Positions 50,643-61,098 are shown, counted from the first letter of the stretch. The stretch: DNA of 64,000 nucleotides from Myxococcus fulvus (GCF_900111765.1 NZ_FOIB01000002.1:992001-1056000); one strand, 5' to 3'. Numbers and translations are program-made. Notes: generated by a model not told the origin, from the letters alone.

Positions 50643-52346
50643 TCAGGCCCCCGAAGCCGAAGCGGCCTCCGGCCCGCGCGGCAGCACCGACTGCGCCACC
50701 AGACTCAGCGCCACGACAAGCGCGCAGCCGATGACGTTGTACCAGAGGTAGCCGATGTCACTGAGCATGAAGAGCCCAATCACCGTCGCCTGCGAGATGA
50801 CCGCCGCGGTGAAGACCGCATGCCCGCGCACGAACTTGAGGAAGAACGCGACCAGGAAGATGCCCAGCACCGTCCCGTAGAAAATCGAGCCCAGGATGTT
50901 CACCGCCTGGATGAGGTTGTCGAGCAGGGACGCGAACGTCGCGAACCCCACCGCCACCAAGCCCCAGAACACCGTGAACAGCTTCGACGCGATGAGCACG
51001 TGCCGGTCCGACGCCTCCGGACGGAACACCCGCCGGTAGAAGTCCACCGTCGTCGTCGCCCCCAGCGCATTGAGCTCACTCGCGATGGAGCTCATCGCCG
51101 CGGACAAGATGACCGCGATGAGCAGGCCGAACAGTCCACTGGGCAGCCACCGCTTCACGAAGCCGATGAAGATGTAGTCCGAGTCCTTCGTCTCCGCCCC
51201 AGGCAGCGCCCGCGTCACCAGCGCCTTGGCGTCCTTGCGGACCTGGCTCGCCTCCCCCGCCGCCGCACGCAGCGCCTCACGCACGCCCGTGCGCGAAGCC
51301 TCGTCCCCCGCCGACAGGTACCGCTCCACCTCCGCGCGCTTGCTCGACTGCACCTCTTCCCACTTCGTCTCCAGCGCCGCGTACTCCGCCGCCTGCCCGG
51401 AGCCGCGCATCCGCTCGCCCAGCGTCTCGTTGAACAGCAGGGGCGGCGTGCTGAACTGGTAGAAGACGAAGACGAGGATTCCGACGAAGAGAATCAGGAA
51501 CTGCATCGGAATCTTCAGCACGCCGTTGAATAACAACCCCAGCCGGCTCTCGGTGATGGAGCGCCCCGTGAGATAACGCCCCACCTGCGACTGGTCCGTG
51601 CCGAAGTACGACAGCGCCAGGAAGAAGCCGCCCGTGAGCCCGGACCAGAAGTTGTAACGGTCCTGCACGTTGAAGTCGAAGCTCACCACGTTCATCCGAC
51701 CGAACGCGCCCGCCACGTCCACCGCGTCACCGAACGACACGTGCGAGGGCAGCCGCCAGAGGATGACCAGCGCGGCCACCACCATGCCGCCCATCATCAC
51801 CACCATCTGCTGCTTCTGCGTCTGGCTGACCGCGTTCGAGCCGCCCGTCACCGTGTAGAGGATGACCAACGCCCCCATCGCCACCACCGTGGGCTCCAAC
51901 GCCCAGCCCAGAATCGTGGAGAGGATGATGGACGGCGCGTAGATGGTGATGCCCGCCGCCAGCCCGCGCTGCACCAGGAACAGGAAGGCGCCGAACAGGC
52001 GCGTCTTCAAGTCGAAGCGCGACTCCAGGTACTGGTACGCCGTGATGACGTTCAGCCGGTAGTAGATGGGGACGAAGACCGCGCTGATGAGAATCATCGC
52101 GAACGGCAGTCCGAAGTAGAACTGCACGAAGCGCATCCCGTCTTCGTAGGCCTGTCCCGGAACGGAGAGGAAGGTGATGGCGCTGGCCTGCGTGGCCATC
52201 ACCGCCAGACCGATGGTCGGCCACTTCAGCTCGCGAGCGCCCCGGAGGTACTCCTCCGTGTTCTTCGCGCCCCGCGACTTCCACATCCCCCACGCGACGA
52301 TGAACACAATCGTCCCGACGAGCACACCCCAGTCGAGCAACGTCAC
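50643..52346 (-). CDS. Sodium:solute symporter (SSS family)
   Basis: A GTG at 52346 that overlaps the stop of the 56-residue gene (GTGA) gives 567 residues. About 13 membrane helices carry SSS signatures: GLAVMATQASAITFLSVPGQ near the N-terminus and GGFFLALSYFGTDQSQVGRY in the middle. A soluble insertion of about 70 residues (LETKWEEVQSSKRAEVERYL and following) interrupts the helices before KDSDYIFIGFVKRWLPSGL. These proteins take up sugars, amino acids or acids with sodium. It is the last gene of a PIG-L, small membrane protein, symporter operon, so its substrate may be a sugar or amino-sugar product of the deacetylase. Confidence 0.92.
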   Translation of the reverse strand: MTLLDWGVLVGTIVFIVAWGMWKSRGAKNTEEYLRGARELKWPTIGLAVMATQASAITFLSVPGQAYEDGMRFVQFYFGLPFAMILISAVFVPIYYRLNVITAYQYLESRFDLKTRLFGAFLFLVQRGLAAGITIYAPSIILSTILGWALEPTVVAMGALVILYTVTGGSNAVSQTQKQQMVVMMGGMVVAALVILWRLPSHVSFGDAVDVAGAFGRMNVVSFDFNVQDRYNFWSGLTGGFFLALSYFGTDQSQVGRYLTGRSITESRLGLLFNGVLKIPMQFLILFVGILVFVFYQFSTPPLLFNETLGERMRGSGQAAEYAALETKWEEVQSSKRAEVERYLSAGDEASRTGVREALRAAAGEASQVRKDAKALVTRALPGAETKDSDYIFIGFVKRWLPSGLFGLLIAVILSAAMSSIASELNALGATTTVDFYRRVFRPEASDRHVLIASKLFTVFWGLVAVGFATFASLLDNLIQAVNILGSIFYGTVLGIFLVAFFLKFVRGHAVFTAAVISQATVIGLFMLSDIGYLWYNVIGCALVVALSLVAQSVLPRGPEAASASGA

Positions 52347-52513
52347 GAGTACACCCAGGTGAGCGCCGCCGACAGGACGACGAAGAGGACGAAGACGCCG
52401 ACCACCAGCAGGTAGATGTTGCGCCACGAGCCGAGCAGCGGCGGCGCGTCATCCAGCTCCGGCCGCTTCTCGACGGGCGCGGGAGACGAGGAGGGATTCA
52501 CGGGAGGGCTCAT
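52343..52513 (-). CDS. 56-residue single-pass membrane protein between PIG-L and symporter
   Basis: The ATG at 52513 overlaps the PIG-L stop by 3 bases within ATGA, and its stop overlaps the symporter GTG. The 56 residues have a Pro/Ser-rich cytoplasmic start ([20 protein letters not shown]) and one strong helix, NIYLLVVGVFVLFVVLSAAL, ending TWVYS. Position and coupling match the small accessory subunits known beside some SSS symporters (for example DUF485/YhjB-like partners), although it lacks their sequence. It is probably a small symporter partner. Confidence 0.75.
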   Translation of the reverse strand: MSPPVNPSSSPAPVEKRPELDDAPPLLGSWRNIYLLVVGVFVLFVVLSAALTWVYS

Positions 52514-54996
52514 TGCGCGAGGACGTTCGCCAGGAGGCGGTAGGCGCCGGGGACCCCGGCGGGAAGCTGACGGAAGAAGGCCAGGCCCGTGTAGACGAAC
52601 ACGCCCTTGCCGTGACGCGCGACGAGCAACGAGCCCTTCAGCGGCTCCTCGCCCGCGTCGTTCATCGCGAACACCGGGCGGTACTTGTCGTCCCACTTCG
52701 ACGCGAAGTACAGCCCGCGCTCCTGCACCCAGCCGTCGAAGTCCGCGGACGTCAGCCGGTTGGGTGCGCGCAACAGCGGCTCGGCCGCCGACACCGGCGT
52801 CATCACCGCCGTCTCGTCCGTCACGCGCTCGCGGCCAATCTCCAGCGGGTACGGCCCCACGAAGGCCGCCAGCGGCCCCACGCGGCTGTTGGTGTTGTAC
52901 TGCACCACCAGGCGCCCACCCTGCTTCACGTAGTCGAGCAGTCGCTCCCGGTGCACCGCGAGCCGCGGGTTCGCGTTGAAGGCCCGCACGCCGACGAGGA
53001 TGGCGTCGAAGCGCTCCAGCTTCTCCGAGTCCAGCCGCTCCTCGGGCAGCACCGTCACCTCGTAGCCCACCGCCGCCAGGCTCTCCGCCACCTTGTCACC
53101 CGGGCCGGGGATGTAGCCCAGCCGCTTCACCTTCGTCGCCAGCGCGAAGGGAACCAGCGTGGCCTCCGAGTCCTGCCGCACCGCCAGGGGAGGCAGGTGC
53201 TCGTAGGACACGGTCCTCACCCGCCATGACTCGGCGCGCCCGCCCACGTCGACAACGACGCGCAGGCGCCCCTTCTCCGTCGCGCCCTTGGGCGGCGTCA
53301 CCTTGAAGTGCACGGTGCGCGCATCACCGCGCGTGGCGAACTGGAACGCATGCTCCGCGGGCTCCGAGCGCCATCCCTGCGGCAGCTCCAGCCGCGCCTT
53401 GCCGCTCACGTCCCCGCGCCCCGCGCTCAGGACCACCGCCACCGACCGCGCCGCGCCGTTGGGGAACATCACCCTGTCGCGCTCCAGCGTCGCCGTGACG
53501 GCGGGGACGACCTCGAACGCGCGGTACAGCTCCCCGCGCACCGGGTCCGTCCACACGTGCACCACCGGCCGCGTCACCGTGATGCGCCGACCCGCGGCCT
53601 CGTACACGAACGACACCGACATCGCCGGCCCCGCCTCGGGCAGCCCCGTCAGCGCGCGGTCCGCGTCGTCCAGCGCGAACATTCCTCCGGAGACAGGCTT
53701 GCGCAGCCAGTACGGCGTGGTGACAGCCGCGTCCTCGGGCAGGGCGACCTTCTTCTCCAGCTTCAGCGGCGCGTGCTCCGCGAGCACCGAGTCCACCGCC
53801 ACGCGCTCTCCACCCGGCAGCGTCACGCTCACCAGCTTGAGCGCCGCGGGCGAGCGGTTCAGCGCGTGCAGCGTCACCGCCACCGACGCGCCCGGCGTGC
53901 CCGTGGCCTCCGCGGCCCGCGCCTCCAGGAACAGCCCCGCGCACGCGGCCACCAGCGCCTCCGTCTCGCGCAGCTTCACGGCCTTCCACGGGTGCTCGTC
54001 CGGCAGCGCGGACAGCGCCTCGTGCACCTTCAGCAGCGCGGGCACCGAGCGATACGGCGCGCGCGCATCGAAGCCCTTCCGCGCCTCCTCCACCGCGAGG
54101 GCCACGTTCTCCGTGCCCTTCCAGCGGCGCCAGGACAGCTCCAGCCCCTCGAAGACGTCGGCCCTGGGGCGCGCGCCGTCCAGCGGCTGGAAGTACTCCA
54201 GCAGCGGACCGCGCTCGGCGGGGACCCCGAAGCCCTGGCTCTTGTGCTGACTGCGGCTCTCCGCGGAGATTTCTCCCCATGAGCGCCCGAGCAGCGCGTC
54301 GTACCCGCCCACGTCCACCTTGAGGTAGGCGGACATGTCCGCGTCCGGCTTCAGGCTCCAGGTGGAAACGTTGTGCAGCAGCCGGTCCGCCTTCCAAGGC
54401 TTCACCAGCGACAGCTGCTCCGGGAAGCGCGCGGGGTCCGCGGCGGCCTTGAAGGCCTCGGCGGCGAGCAGCGCGGACGCGGTGTGGTGTCCGTGGTTGG
54501 GCGGCTTCGTGTTGAAGCGCGTGACGATGACGTCCGGCTGGAAGCGGCGGATGGCGAGCACCACGTCCGCCAGCACCGCGTCGTGTCCCCAGATGCGCAG
54601 CGCCTCGTCGGCGGACTTCGTGTAGCCGAAGTCCCGCGCGCGGGTGAAGTACTGCTCGGCGCCGTCCACGCGGCGCGCGGCGAGCAGCTCATAGGTGCGG
54701 ATGAGCCCGAGCAGCTCGTCCTGCTCGGTGCCGATGAGGTTCTGTCCGCCATCGCCGCGCGTGAGCGAGAGGTAGCCCGCGCGCAGGCCGCGCTCTCCGA
54801 CGAGCCAGGCGAGGAAGCGCGTGTTCTCGTCGTCCGGGTGGGCCGCGACGTAGAGCACGCTGCCCGTCACGCCGAGGCGTCGCAGGCCCGCCGCGATTTC
54901 TCCCGCGTGCGGTTGTCGAGGTGTCTGCGCGAAAGCCGTGGTCCCGATTCCAAGGCTCATGGCCAGCGTCATGCCAAAGGTGAGCAGGGTTCGCAT
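52510..54996 (-). CDS. Secreted PIG-L/LmbE-type deacetylase with C-terminal domains
   Basis: 828 residues with a signal peptide ending near AFA (residue 23). The zinc site AHPDDE is at 52-57 and [16 protein letters not shown] gives the distal His, the arrangement of PIG-L/LmbE de-N-acetylases. The middle (about 330-600) is beta-sandwich-like. The C-terminal part (about 640-790: [20 protein letters not shown], then [19 protein letters not shown]) looks like a GATase/ThuA fold. It should deacetylate an N-acetyl sugar in the periplasm. It begins the operon that continues with the small membrane protein and the symporter, and it is divergent from bshC. Confidence 0.88.
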   Translation of the reverse strand: MRTLLTFGMTLAMSLGIGTTAFAQTPRQPHAGEIAAGLRRLGVTGSVLYVAAHPDDENTRFLAWLVGERGLRAGYLSLTRGDGGQNLIGTEQDELLGLIRTYELLAARRVDGAEQYFTRARDFGYTKSADEALRIWGHDAVLADVVLAIRRFQPDVIVTRFNTKPPNHGHHTASALLAAEAFKAAADPARFPEQLSLVKPWKADRLLHNVSTWSLKPDADMSAYLKVDVGGYDALLGRSWGEISAESRSQHKSQGFGVPAERGPLLEYFQPLDGARPRADVFEGLELSWRRWKGTENVALAVEEARKGFDARAPYRSVPALLKVHEALSALPDEHPWKAVKLRETEALVAACAGLFLEARAAEATGTPGASVAVTLHALNRSPAALKLVSVTLPGGERVAVDSVLAEHAPLKLEKKVALPEDAAVTTPYWLRKPVSGGMFALDDADRALTGLPEAGPAMSVSFVYEAAGRRITVTRPVVHVWTDPVRGELYRAFEVVPAVTATLERDRVMFPNGAARSVAVVLSAGRGDVSGKARLELPQGWRSEPAEHAFQFATRGDARTVHFKVTPPKGATEKGRLRVVVDVGGRAESWRVRTVSYEHLPPLAVRQDSEATLVPFALATKVKRLGYIPGPGDKVAESLAAVGYEVTVLPEERLDSEKLERFDAILVGVRAFNANPRLAVHRERLLDYVKQGGRLVVQYNTNSRVGPLAAFVGPYPLEIGRERVTDETAVMTPVSAAEPLLRAPNRLTSADFDGWVQERGLYFASKWDDKYRPVFAMNDAGEEPLKGSLLVARHGKGVFVYTGLAFFRQLPAGVPGAYRLLANVLAQ

Positions 54997-55141
54997 CCGC
55001 CGCGGACCCTACAACAAGGACCCGCCTCACGCGCCAGCGGCCTTCATCCACGATGACGCGACCAGCCACGCTGTCACGTCGGGTGTGCGCCACGGTCCTT
55101 CTGCGTGCCGGAGGAAAGGCGACCTGTTATCACCGCGCACC

Positions 55142-56767
55142 GTGACGCCCTCGTTTCCCACCGCGTGGCTCCAGGGAGACCCACGCGCGCTCGCCTTCCT
55201 GCCCGACCGCTTCCGCCACCGCGCCGCTCGCGCGGAGGCCGCGGCCGCTGCCTCCACCCGCTCCGTCCCGCCCGCGCTGCTCGAGGTGCTGCGGGCCCAG
55301 AACGCCCGGCTGGCGCCGAGCCCCGCCAGGGCTCGTCATCTGGAGGAGCTCGCCCAGCCCGGCACCACCGTGGTGGTGACGGGCCAACAGATGGGGCTGT
55401 TCCTCGGCCCCCTCTTCACGCTCTACAAGGCCGCCGCCGCCATCGTCGCCGCCCGAAAACTCCGGGAAGAAACCGGCCGCCCTTGTGTTCCCGTCTTCTG
55501 GCTCCAGACCGAGGACCACGACCTGCCGGAGGTCGACCACTGTTTCGTCGCGAGCCCGAGAGGCGCGCGATGTCGCGTGTCGCTCGACCTCCCCGACGCG
55601 GCCCTCTCACGCGCGCCCATCGCCCACCAGAAACTGGGCCCCGGGGTCATCAAGGCCCTGGAGTCGCTGCGCGCGGAGCTGGGCGCGGAGCCCCAGGCCG
55701 AGGAGCACCTCTCCCTGCTCGAGTGGGCCTACCGCCCCGAAGCGACGCTCGCGGAGGCCTTCACCGAAGTGCTCTCCACCCTCTTCGCCGAAGAGGGGCT
55801 GGTGTTCCTCGACCCGCGGGACGCGCGCCTCGCGCCGCTGGCCGCGCCCATCCACCGGCTCTCGCTGGAGCACGCGTCCAGCATCTCCGCCGCGCTCACC
55901 CAGCGCGTGGAGGAGCTGACCCGCGCGGGCTTCTCCGAGCAGGTCTACATCCGCCCCGGCGCGCCGCTGGGCTTCTTCTCCCCGGACGAGGTCGACGGCG
56001 CGCGCTACCGGCTGGACCCCACGGGCCCGGAAACGTGGAACCTCGTGGGCCACCCGCGCGGCGCCACCGTCACCACGGCACAGCTGCTGCGCGCGCTGGA
56101 GCACGAGCCCCTGCGCTTCACCACCTCCGCGCTCCTGCGCCCGCTGCTCCAGGACACGTGGCTGCCCACCGCCGCGTACGTCGGCGGCCCGGGCGAGGTC
56201 TCCTACTTCGCGCAGCTGGCGCCGCTCTACGCGCACGCGGGCCTGCCCATGCCGCTCGTGGTGCCGCGCGCGCGCTTCCGGGTGCTCGATGACCGCGCCC
56301 GCAGGCTGCTCCACAAGCTGGGCCTCACCGCGGACGAGGCGGGCCAGCCGCGTGAGGCGCTCCTGACGAAGCTGGCCACGCGCGACGCGGCCGAACCCTA
56401 CGAGCCCGCCGGCACCGTGGAGGCGCGGCTGTTCGGCGCGTTCTCCGCCGAACTGGACGCGCTGGGCGAGTCGATGCTGAAGCTGGACCCGCGGCTGTTG
56501 GACGCGCTCAAGCGCACGCGCGGCACCGTGCGCGCGGCGGTGTCACGCTTGTCGGCCCGCTACGGCCGGGCGCTCGCGCTGCGCGACGAGGTCACCACCG
56601 AGCGCGTGGACCGGCTGCGCGCCATGCTGCTTCCGGAGGGCGCGCCGCAGGAGCGCATCCACGGCATGGCCTACCACGCGTGTCGCTTCGGCACGCGGGC
56701 CTTCACCCGCCAGGTGCTCGACGCCTGCATCCCCTTCTCCGGCGACCTCCAGGACCTGATGCCATGA
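55142..56767 (+). CDS. bshC: Bacillithiol biosynthesis cysteine-adding enzyme BshC
   Basis: A GTG at 55142 gives 541 residues, the usual BshC length. Diagnostic motifs are [20 protein letters not shown] (about 78-97) and [14 protein letters not shown] near 120, both hallmarks of BshC, followed by the long coiled-coil and dimer region. BshC links cysteine to GlcN-malate in the last step of bacillithiol synthesis. The longer frame from 54938 overlaps the divergent gene and is not supported. The stop overlaps the bshB1 start (ATGA). The operon order here is C-B1-A. Confidence 0.92.
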   Translation: MTPSFPTAWLQGDPRALAFLPDRFRHRAARAEAAAAASTRSVPPALLEVLRAQNARLAPSPARARHLEELAQPGTTVVVTGQQMGLFLGPLFTLYKAAAAIVAARKLREETGRPCVPVFWLQTEDHDLPEVDHCFVASPRGARCRVSLDLPDAALSRAPIAHQKLGPGVIKALESLRAELGAEPQAEEHLSLLEWAYRPEATLAEAFTEVLSTLFAEEGLVFLDPRDARLAPLAAPIHRLSLEHASSISAALTQRVEELTRAGFSEQVYIRPGAPLGFFSPDEVDGARYRLDPTGPETWNLVGHPRGATVTTAQLLRALEHEPLRFTTSALLRPLLQDTWLPTAAYVGGPGEVSYFAQLAPLYAHAGLPMPLVVPRARFRVLDDRARRLLHKLGLTADEAGQPREALLTKLATRDAAEPYEPAGTVEARLFGAFSAELDALGESMLKLDPRLLDALKRTRGTVRAAVSRLSARYGRALALRDEVTTERVDRLRAMLLPEGAPQERIHGMAYHACRFGTRAFTRQVLDACIPFSGDLQDLMP

Positions 56768-57570
56768 GCGCGAGCGGCGCGACGTACGGGCTGGAGGCGC
56801 TGGCCTTCGGCCCCCACCCGGACGACGTGGAGCTGTTCTGCGGCGGGCTGATGGCGAAGCTGTCGAGCCAGGGCCACCGCACCGGCATCATCGACCTGTC
56901 CCGAGGCGAGAAGAGCTCACGCGGCACGCTCGAGTCGCGTGCCGAGGAGACTTTGGCCGCCTCGCGGGTGCTGGGCCTGTCCGTGCGCGAGAACCTGGAG
57001 CTGCCCGACGGCTGGCTCAACCCGTGGGCCGGGTTCGAGGCGCCGGAGGCCGAGCGCGTGCGCGCGTCCGCCGTCGCGCGCGTGGTGGAGGTGCTGCGCA
57101 GGCTGCGCCCGGAGCTGGTCATCGTCCCGTGGGAGGAGGAGCGCCACCCGGACCACGAGGCCGCGAGCGCCCTGGTGACGCGCGCGCTGTTCTTCTCCGG
57201 CGTGCGCAAGTTCGAGACCGAGCCTCCCGGCGCGGCCTTCACGCCGCGGCAGGTCCTCTACTATCCGCTGCGCCACCTGGCCGAGCCGAGCTTCGTGGTG
57301 GACGTGTCCTCCATCTACGAGACCAAGACGGCGGCCGTGCGCTGCTACGCGAGTCAGGTGGAACCCCGCCTGGGCGCCCCCGCCACGCTGGTGGGCTCCC
57401 CGCTGTCGCTCTCCTCCCTGGAGGCGAGGGACCGCTTCTACGGCGCCCAGGTCGGCGTGGCCCATGGCGAGCCGTACGTCGTGCGGGAGACGCTGGGGCT
57501 CATCGACCCGGTGGAGCACTTCCGCCGGAATAGCTTCGAGAAGCCCCTGTTCTTCCCTCACCGCCGATGA
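56764..57570 (+). CDS. bshB1: GlcNAc-malate deacetylase BshB1
   Basis: The ATG at 56764 overlaps the bshC stop by 4 bases and gives 268 residues. The PIG-L zinc motif GPHPDDVE lies at 16-23, and [20 protein letters not shown] carries the later His. [18 protein letters not shown] is the conserved BshB1 stretch that follows. The enzyme removes the acetyl group from N-acetylglucosaminyl-malate. The adjacent bshC and bshA genes make the assignment to bacillithiol, and not to another PIG-L pathway, secure. The stop overlaps the bshA start. Confidence 0.93.
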   Translation: MSASGATYGLEALAFGPHPDDVELFCGGLMAKLSSQGHRTGIIDLSRGEKSSRGTLESRAEETLAASRVLGLSVRENLELPDGWLNPWAGFEAPEAERVRASAVARVVEVLRRLRPELVIVPWEEERHPDHEAASALVTRALFFSGVRKFETEPPGAAFTPRQVLYYPLRHLAEPSFVVDVSSIYETKTAAVRCYASQVEPRLGAPATLVGSPLSLSSLEARDRFYGAQVGVAHGEPYVVRETLGLIDPVEHFRRNSFEKPLFFPHRR

Positions 57571-58730
57571 GCCCTCCCCTCCGCATCGCCATCACCTGCT
57601 TCTCGACATTCGGTGGCAGCGGCATGGTCGCCACCGGCATCGGCCTGGCCATGGCCGAGCGGGGCCACCAGGTCCACTTCATCGCGCGCGAGCCGCCGGT
57701 GCGTCTGGACCGTCTGCCCAAGGGCGTGTCGTTCCACGAGGTGAAGGAGAGCGACTACCCCGCGCTCCAGCGCTCTGGCACGTACCCGATTGCGCTGGCG
57801 TCCAAGATGATCGAGGTCGCCACCCAGGAGCACCTGGACGTGCTGCACGTGCACTACGCGGTGCCCCACGCCACGGCGGCGTGGATGGCGCGCGAGGTGC
57901 TGGGTGACCAGGGGCCGCGCGTCGTCACCACGCTGCACGGCACGGACACGACGCTCGTCGGCGTGCACCCCAGCTACCTGCCGATGACGCGCTTCTCCAT
58001 CCTGAAGAGCGACGCAGTGACGACGCCGTCCGCCTTCCTGCGCGACGCGACGTGGAGCGGCTTCGGCATCCCCGACAGCTTCCCCATCGAGGTCATCGCC
58101 AACTTCGTGGACACGGAGGCATACGCCCCCGCGCGCGAGCGCTCACAGCTGAAGGCCTTCTTCCCGGACCTGGGCGACGACGAGCCCGTCCTGGTGCACG
58201 TCTCCAACTTCCGCCCCGTCAAGCGCATCACCGACGTGGTGGCCGTCTTCGCGGAGGTGCACCGCCAGCTGCCGTGCCGGCTGGTGATGGTGGGCGACGG
58301 GCCGGAGCGCGAGCCCGCGGAGCGGATGCTGCGCGAGCTGGGGCTCTCCCACCGCGTGGCCTTCCCCGGCAAGCAGGAGCGCTTCGTGCGGGTGCTCGCC
58401 GCGTCCGACGTGTTCCTGCTGCCCAGTGAGCAGGAGAGCTTCGGGCTCGCGGCGCTGGAGGCGCTCAGCTGCGGCGTGCCCGTGGTGGCCAGCGACGTGG
58501 GGGGCATCCCGGAGGTGGTGCGCCACGGCGAGACGGGCCTCCTGGCGCCGCTGGGTGACGTGCGCGCCATGGCGGGCCACGTGCTGGGCCTCCTGCGGGA
58601 CCCGGCGAGGTGGCGGGCCTTCTCCCTCCGAGCGCGAGCCGACGTCGTCGAGCGCTTCAGGCAGGCGCCGGCCATCGACCGGTACGAGTCGCTCTACCGG
58701 CGACTCGCGGGCGGAGCCCCCCGACGCTGA
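57567..58730 (+). CDS. bshA: Bacillithiol glycosyltransferase BshA
   Basis: 387 residues of GT4 type, with a 4-base overlap with bshB1. CFSTFGGSGMVATGIGLAMA near the N-terminus and VHYAVPHATAAWMARE match BshA, which has this extra HYAVPHA. TTLHGTDTTLVGVHPSY follows. The C-terminal half holds the nucleotide-sugar motif EQESFGLAALEALSCGVPVV with the E-x7-E pair. BshA joins GlcNAc from UDP-GlcNAc to L-malate, the first step of the pathway. With bshC and bshB1 upstream, all three biosynthetic steps are present. Confidence 0.93.
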   Translation: MSPPLRIAITCFSTFGGSGMVATGIGLAMAERGHQVHFIAREPPVRLDRLPKGVSFHEVKESDYPALQRSGTYPIALASKMIEVATQEHLDVLHVHYAVPHATAAWMAREVLGDQGPRVVTTLHGTDTTLVGVHPSYLPMTRFSILKSDAVTTPSAFLRDATWSGFGIPDSFPIEVIANFVDTEAYAPARERSQLKAFFPDLGDDEPVLVHVSNFRPVKRITDVVAVFAEVHRQLPCRLVMVGDGPEREPAERMLRELGLSHRVAFPGKQERFVRVLAASDVFLLPSEQESFGLAALEALSCGVPVVASDVGGIPEVVRHGETGLLAPLGDVRAMAGHVLGLLRDPARWRAFSLRARADVVERFRQAPAIDRYESLYRRLAGGAPRR

Positions 58731-58741
58731 AGGAGGGCTCC
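58713..58741. terminator. Hairpin at the 3' end of bshA
   Basis: GGAGCCC (58713-58719) and GGGCTCC (58735-58741) form a 7-base-pair stem with a 15-base loop spanning the bshA stop. The DUF2911 gene converges from the other side (stop at 58756), so it could serve both directions. Short stem and no T-run: low confidence. Confidence 0.35.
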
Positions 58742-58755
58742 ACCGGGACGGCGGA

Positions 58756-59601
58756 CTACTTGTTCTTCCAGTCCGCCAGGGCCTTGGAGACCTGGTCCTT
58801 GTAGAAGAAGTTCGGGGCCTTCTGGCCCAGGTCCCACGAAATCTGCGCGGCCTTGCGGGCCTCCGCGTACTTGCCGCTCTTGGCGAGGATGTCCGCGCGA
58901 ATCCACTGGTTGTACCAGTTGGAGTCGATGGCCACGGACGCGTCCGCCAGCTTCAGCGCCGCCGCGTAGTCCTTGGTGGACTCCGCCACGTAGCGGGCCG
59001 CCTGGGCGTGCTCACTGGCGCTCTGCGACACCGCCTTCTCGATGTTCGCCTTGGCCAGCGTCGCGGTGTCCGCCTTGATGGGGACGGAGACCCGCAGCTT
59101 CTCCCACTCCAGGTCCAGCGACGTGGTGTCGTCCGTGGTGTTGCTGAACACGTACGTCAGGCGCTCGCGGCTGGGAATCGCCGCCGTGGTGCCGGCGACG
59201 GTGACGATGTCGTTGGCGGGCGAGTACTGGGCGGGCGTGGAGAACAGGCCCAGCTCCTTGTTCAGCATCACCTTCCAGCCCTTCTGCGAGGGCAGCGTGA
59301 CGATGGAGTAGGTGCCCGCCGGCACGGCCTTGCCGCCGAAGGTGACGTCGTGGCTGAAGGTAATCTTGGTGGCCGCGTTCGCGCCCGAGCGCCACGGCTT
59401 GTCCCAGGGCACCAGGTCACCCCAGACCTTGCGGCCCTTCACCGCCGGGCTGGAATAGTCGACGGAGATGGACGTGACGCCCACCTCCTGCGTCACCTTG
59501 GAGGAGGGGCTGGCGGCGGGCAGCTCGAGCTGAGCGGAGGCGGGGGCCGCGACGAGGGCCACCAGCGCCGAGAACAGACAACCGAGGGCAACGTTCTTCA
59601 T
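58756..59601 (-). CDS. DUF2911 secreted protein
   Basis: The ATG at 59601 gives 281 residues with a signal peptide ending ASA near residue 23. The DUF2911 core covers about 30-180, with VTSISVDYSSPAVKGRKVWG, LVPWDKPWRSGANAATKITF and GTYSIVTLPSQKGWKVMLN. The last 90 residues are helical and TPR-like (YAAALKLADASVAIDSNWYN, then AKSGKYAEARKAAQISWDLG). DUF2911 function is unknown; members are exported. A longer frame from 59694 lacks a signal peptide, so the later start is preferred. Convergent with bshA and divergent from the AAA ATPase. Confidence 0.88.
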   Translation of the reverse strand: MKNVALGCLFSALVALVAAPASAQLELPAASPSSKVTQEVGVTSISVDYSSPAVKGRKVWGDLVPWDKPWRSGANAATKITFSHDVTFGGKAVPAGTYSIVTLPSQKGWKVMLNKELGLFSTPAQYSPANDIVTVAGTTAAIPSRERLTYVFSNTTDDTTSLDLEWEKLRVSVPIKADTATLAKANIEKAVSQSASEHAQAARYVAESTKDYAAALKLADASVAIDSNWYNQWIRADILAKSGKYAEARKAAQISWDLGQKAPNFFYKDQVSKALADWKNK

Positions 59602-59808
59602 CGTCCTCACTTCATCCTTTCTGGATGCTGCATCCAGGGTTCTTGAGGGGTGCGAAAGCGCGCGGAGTGTATAGACGAGTCCGGAGCCCACCAAACGCTT
59701 CGCGCATGCCCGGACGCGTCATGCTCCGGGCGGCCCACCAGACACTCCGGTGCGTGGAGTATTCCCGCCGTACCCCGGGAGCACGAAGCTGCCGGGTGAG
59801 GACCTCGC

Positions 59809-61098
59809 ATGAAGCTCACCCGGCTCACCGTCCACCACTACCGCGGCGTCGCCCCCGGCACCGAGCTGACACCCGGGCCCGCGCTCAACCTCATCCTGGG
59901 TGAGAACGGCACCGGCCGCACGACGCTGCTGGAGCTCTTGTCCACCGTGCTCGGCTCGGACTTCTCCGGCCTCATCCACGAGCGCTTCGCGCTGGAGTAC
60001 GAGCTGGCCTTCCCGGGCATGAAGCTGCACGTCTTCGCGCGCAACGACACGCGCGTGCCCGAGCGCACGGACGCGACGCCCCGGCAGGGCGCGGGGCTGT
60101 TGCCGCTGCGCGTGCCCACGCACGAGTCGGGGCTGCAGCCGCTCATCGAGGTGGAGCTCTTGCTGACGTCGCCGTCGACGCGACTGGTGCTGCGCGCGGA
60201 CTCGGAGGGGCTCGACTGCAAGGTGGATGGGGAGAGCGCGTGGTCTCGCACCATGCACTGGTCGCTGCTGGACCGCTCGGTGTGGACGCTGCTGTTCATG
60301 ACGGCGCAGTACATCGACGCGGGACTCAAGGAGCGGCTCAAGACACTCCTGCGCCGCACCTTCCTGCTCGCGCCGCAGCGCTTCGACGAGGCGCTCGGGA
60401 TGTACGAGAGGCTGGGCGCCATCCGCTATGCGATGGAGGCGCACGACGGGGAGATCTTCCCGCTGGGGTTGATGGCGCTGCCCTCCTGGATGCCGGGGTG
60501 GCTCAAGGAGCGCGTGGAGCTGGAGCCCCTGGTGGACGCGCTGGAGCTGCGCCATGACGCGCTGGAGCGCTCGTTCCTCGCGCGCTTCGTGGACATGGCG
60601 GGGATGGCCTCCGGACGGCTGCGCGTGGAGGTGCTGGAGAAGCGCTCGTACGACAACGGCGGGCGCGTGGGCTTCGGCGGCTTCACCTTCCACTTCGTCC
60701 GCCGCGATGGGGGCGAGGTGTCGCAAGCCGAGCTGGGCTTCGGCCAGAAGCGGCTCTTGTCACTCCTGTACTACCTGGACGTCAACGAGGACTTCGCCAT
60801 CCTGGACGAGCCCGCCAATGGACTGCACCCGCGCTGGGTGGAGGCCGCGCTCGGGGAGCTGGGCGGGCGGCAGGTGTTCCTCGCCAGTCAGAGCCCGCTG
60901 CCCTTGGAGCACGCGGTGTTCACTTCCGACGAGGAGCTGCGCGCGTCCCTCATCCACTGCGGCCCGGTGTCCCACGAGGGACAGCAGCGCATCGGCTGGG
61001 CCCACCCCACGCGGCAGCTCGCCGCGAGCCTCTTCGAGTCCCACCGCGGCGGCGCGCGGCCCCTGGGGACGCTGCTCCGGGAGCAGGGCGTGTGGTGA
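59809..61098 (+). CDS. AAA-family ATPase (RecF/SMC-like)
   Basis: 429 residues. The ATP site is in SMC/RecF style: LTVHHYRGV at the start, Walker A GENGTGRTT (31-39), a signature-like AELGFGQKRLLSLLYYLDV and Walker B DFAILDEPANGLHP (Asp333, Glu334), followed by VFLASQSPL in the D/H-loop region. The insert between the ATPase halves is only about 260 residues with no long coiled coil, so this is a small RecF/AAA_15-AAA_21 type and not an SMC. Such proteins often pair with nucleases in defence, but no partner lies beside it. Function unknown. Confidence 0.82.
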   Translation: MKLTRLTVHHYRGVAPGTELTPGPALNLILGENGTGRTTLLELLSTVLGSDFSGLIHERFALEYELAFPGMKLHVFARNDTRVPERTDATPRQGAGLLPLRVPTHESGLQPLIEVELLLTSPSTRLVLRADSEGLDCKVDGESAWSRTMHWSLLDRSVWTLLFMTAQYIDAGLKERLKTLLRRTFLLAPQRFDEALGMYERLGAIRYAMEAHDGEIFPLGLMALPSWMPGWLKERVELEPLVDALELRHDALERSFLARFVDMAGMASGRLRVEVLEKRSYDNGGRVGFGGFTFHFVRRDGGEVSQAELGFGQKRLLSLLYYLDVNEDFAILDEPANGLHPRWVEAALGELGGRQVFLASQSPLPLEHAVFTSDEELRASLIHCGPVSHEGQQRIGWAHPTRQLAASLFESHRGGARPLGTLLREQGVW

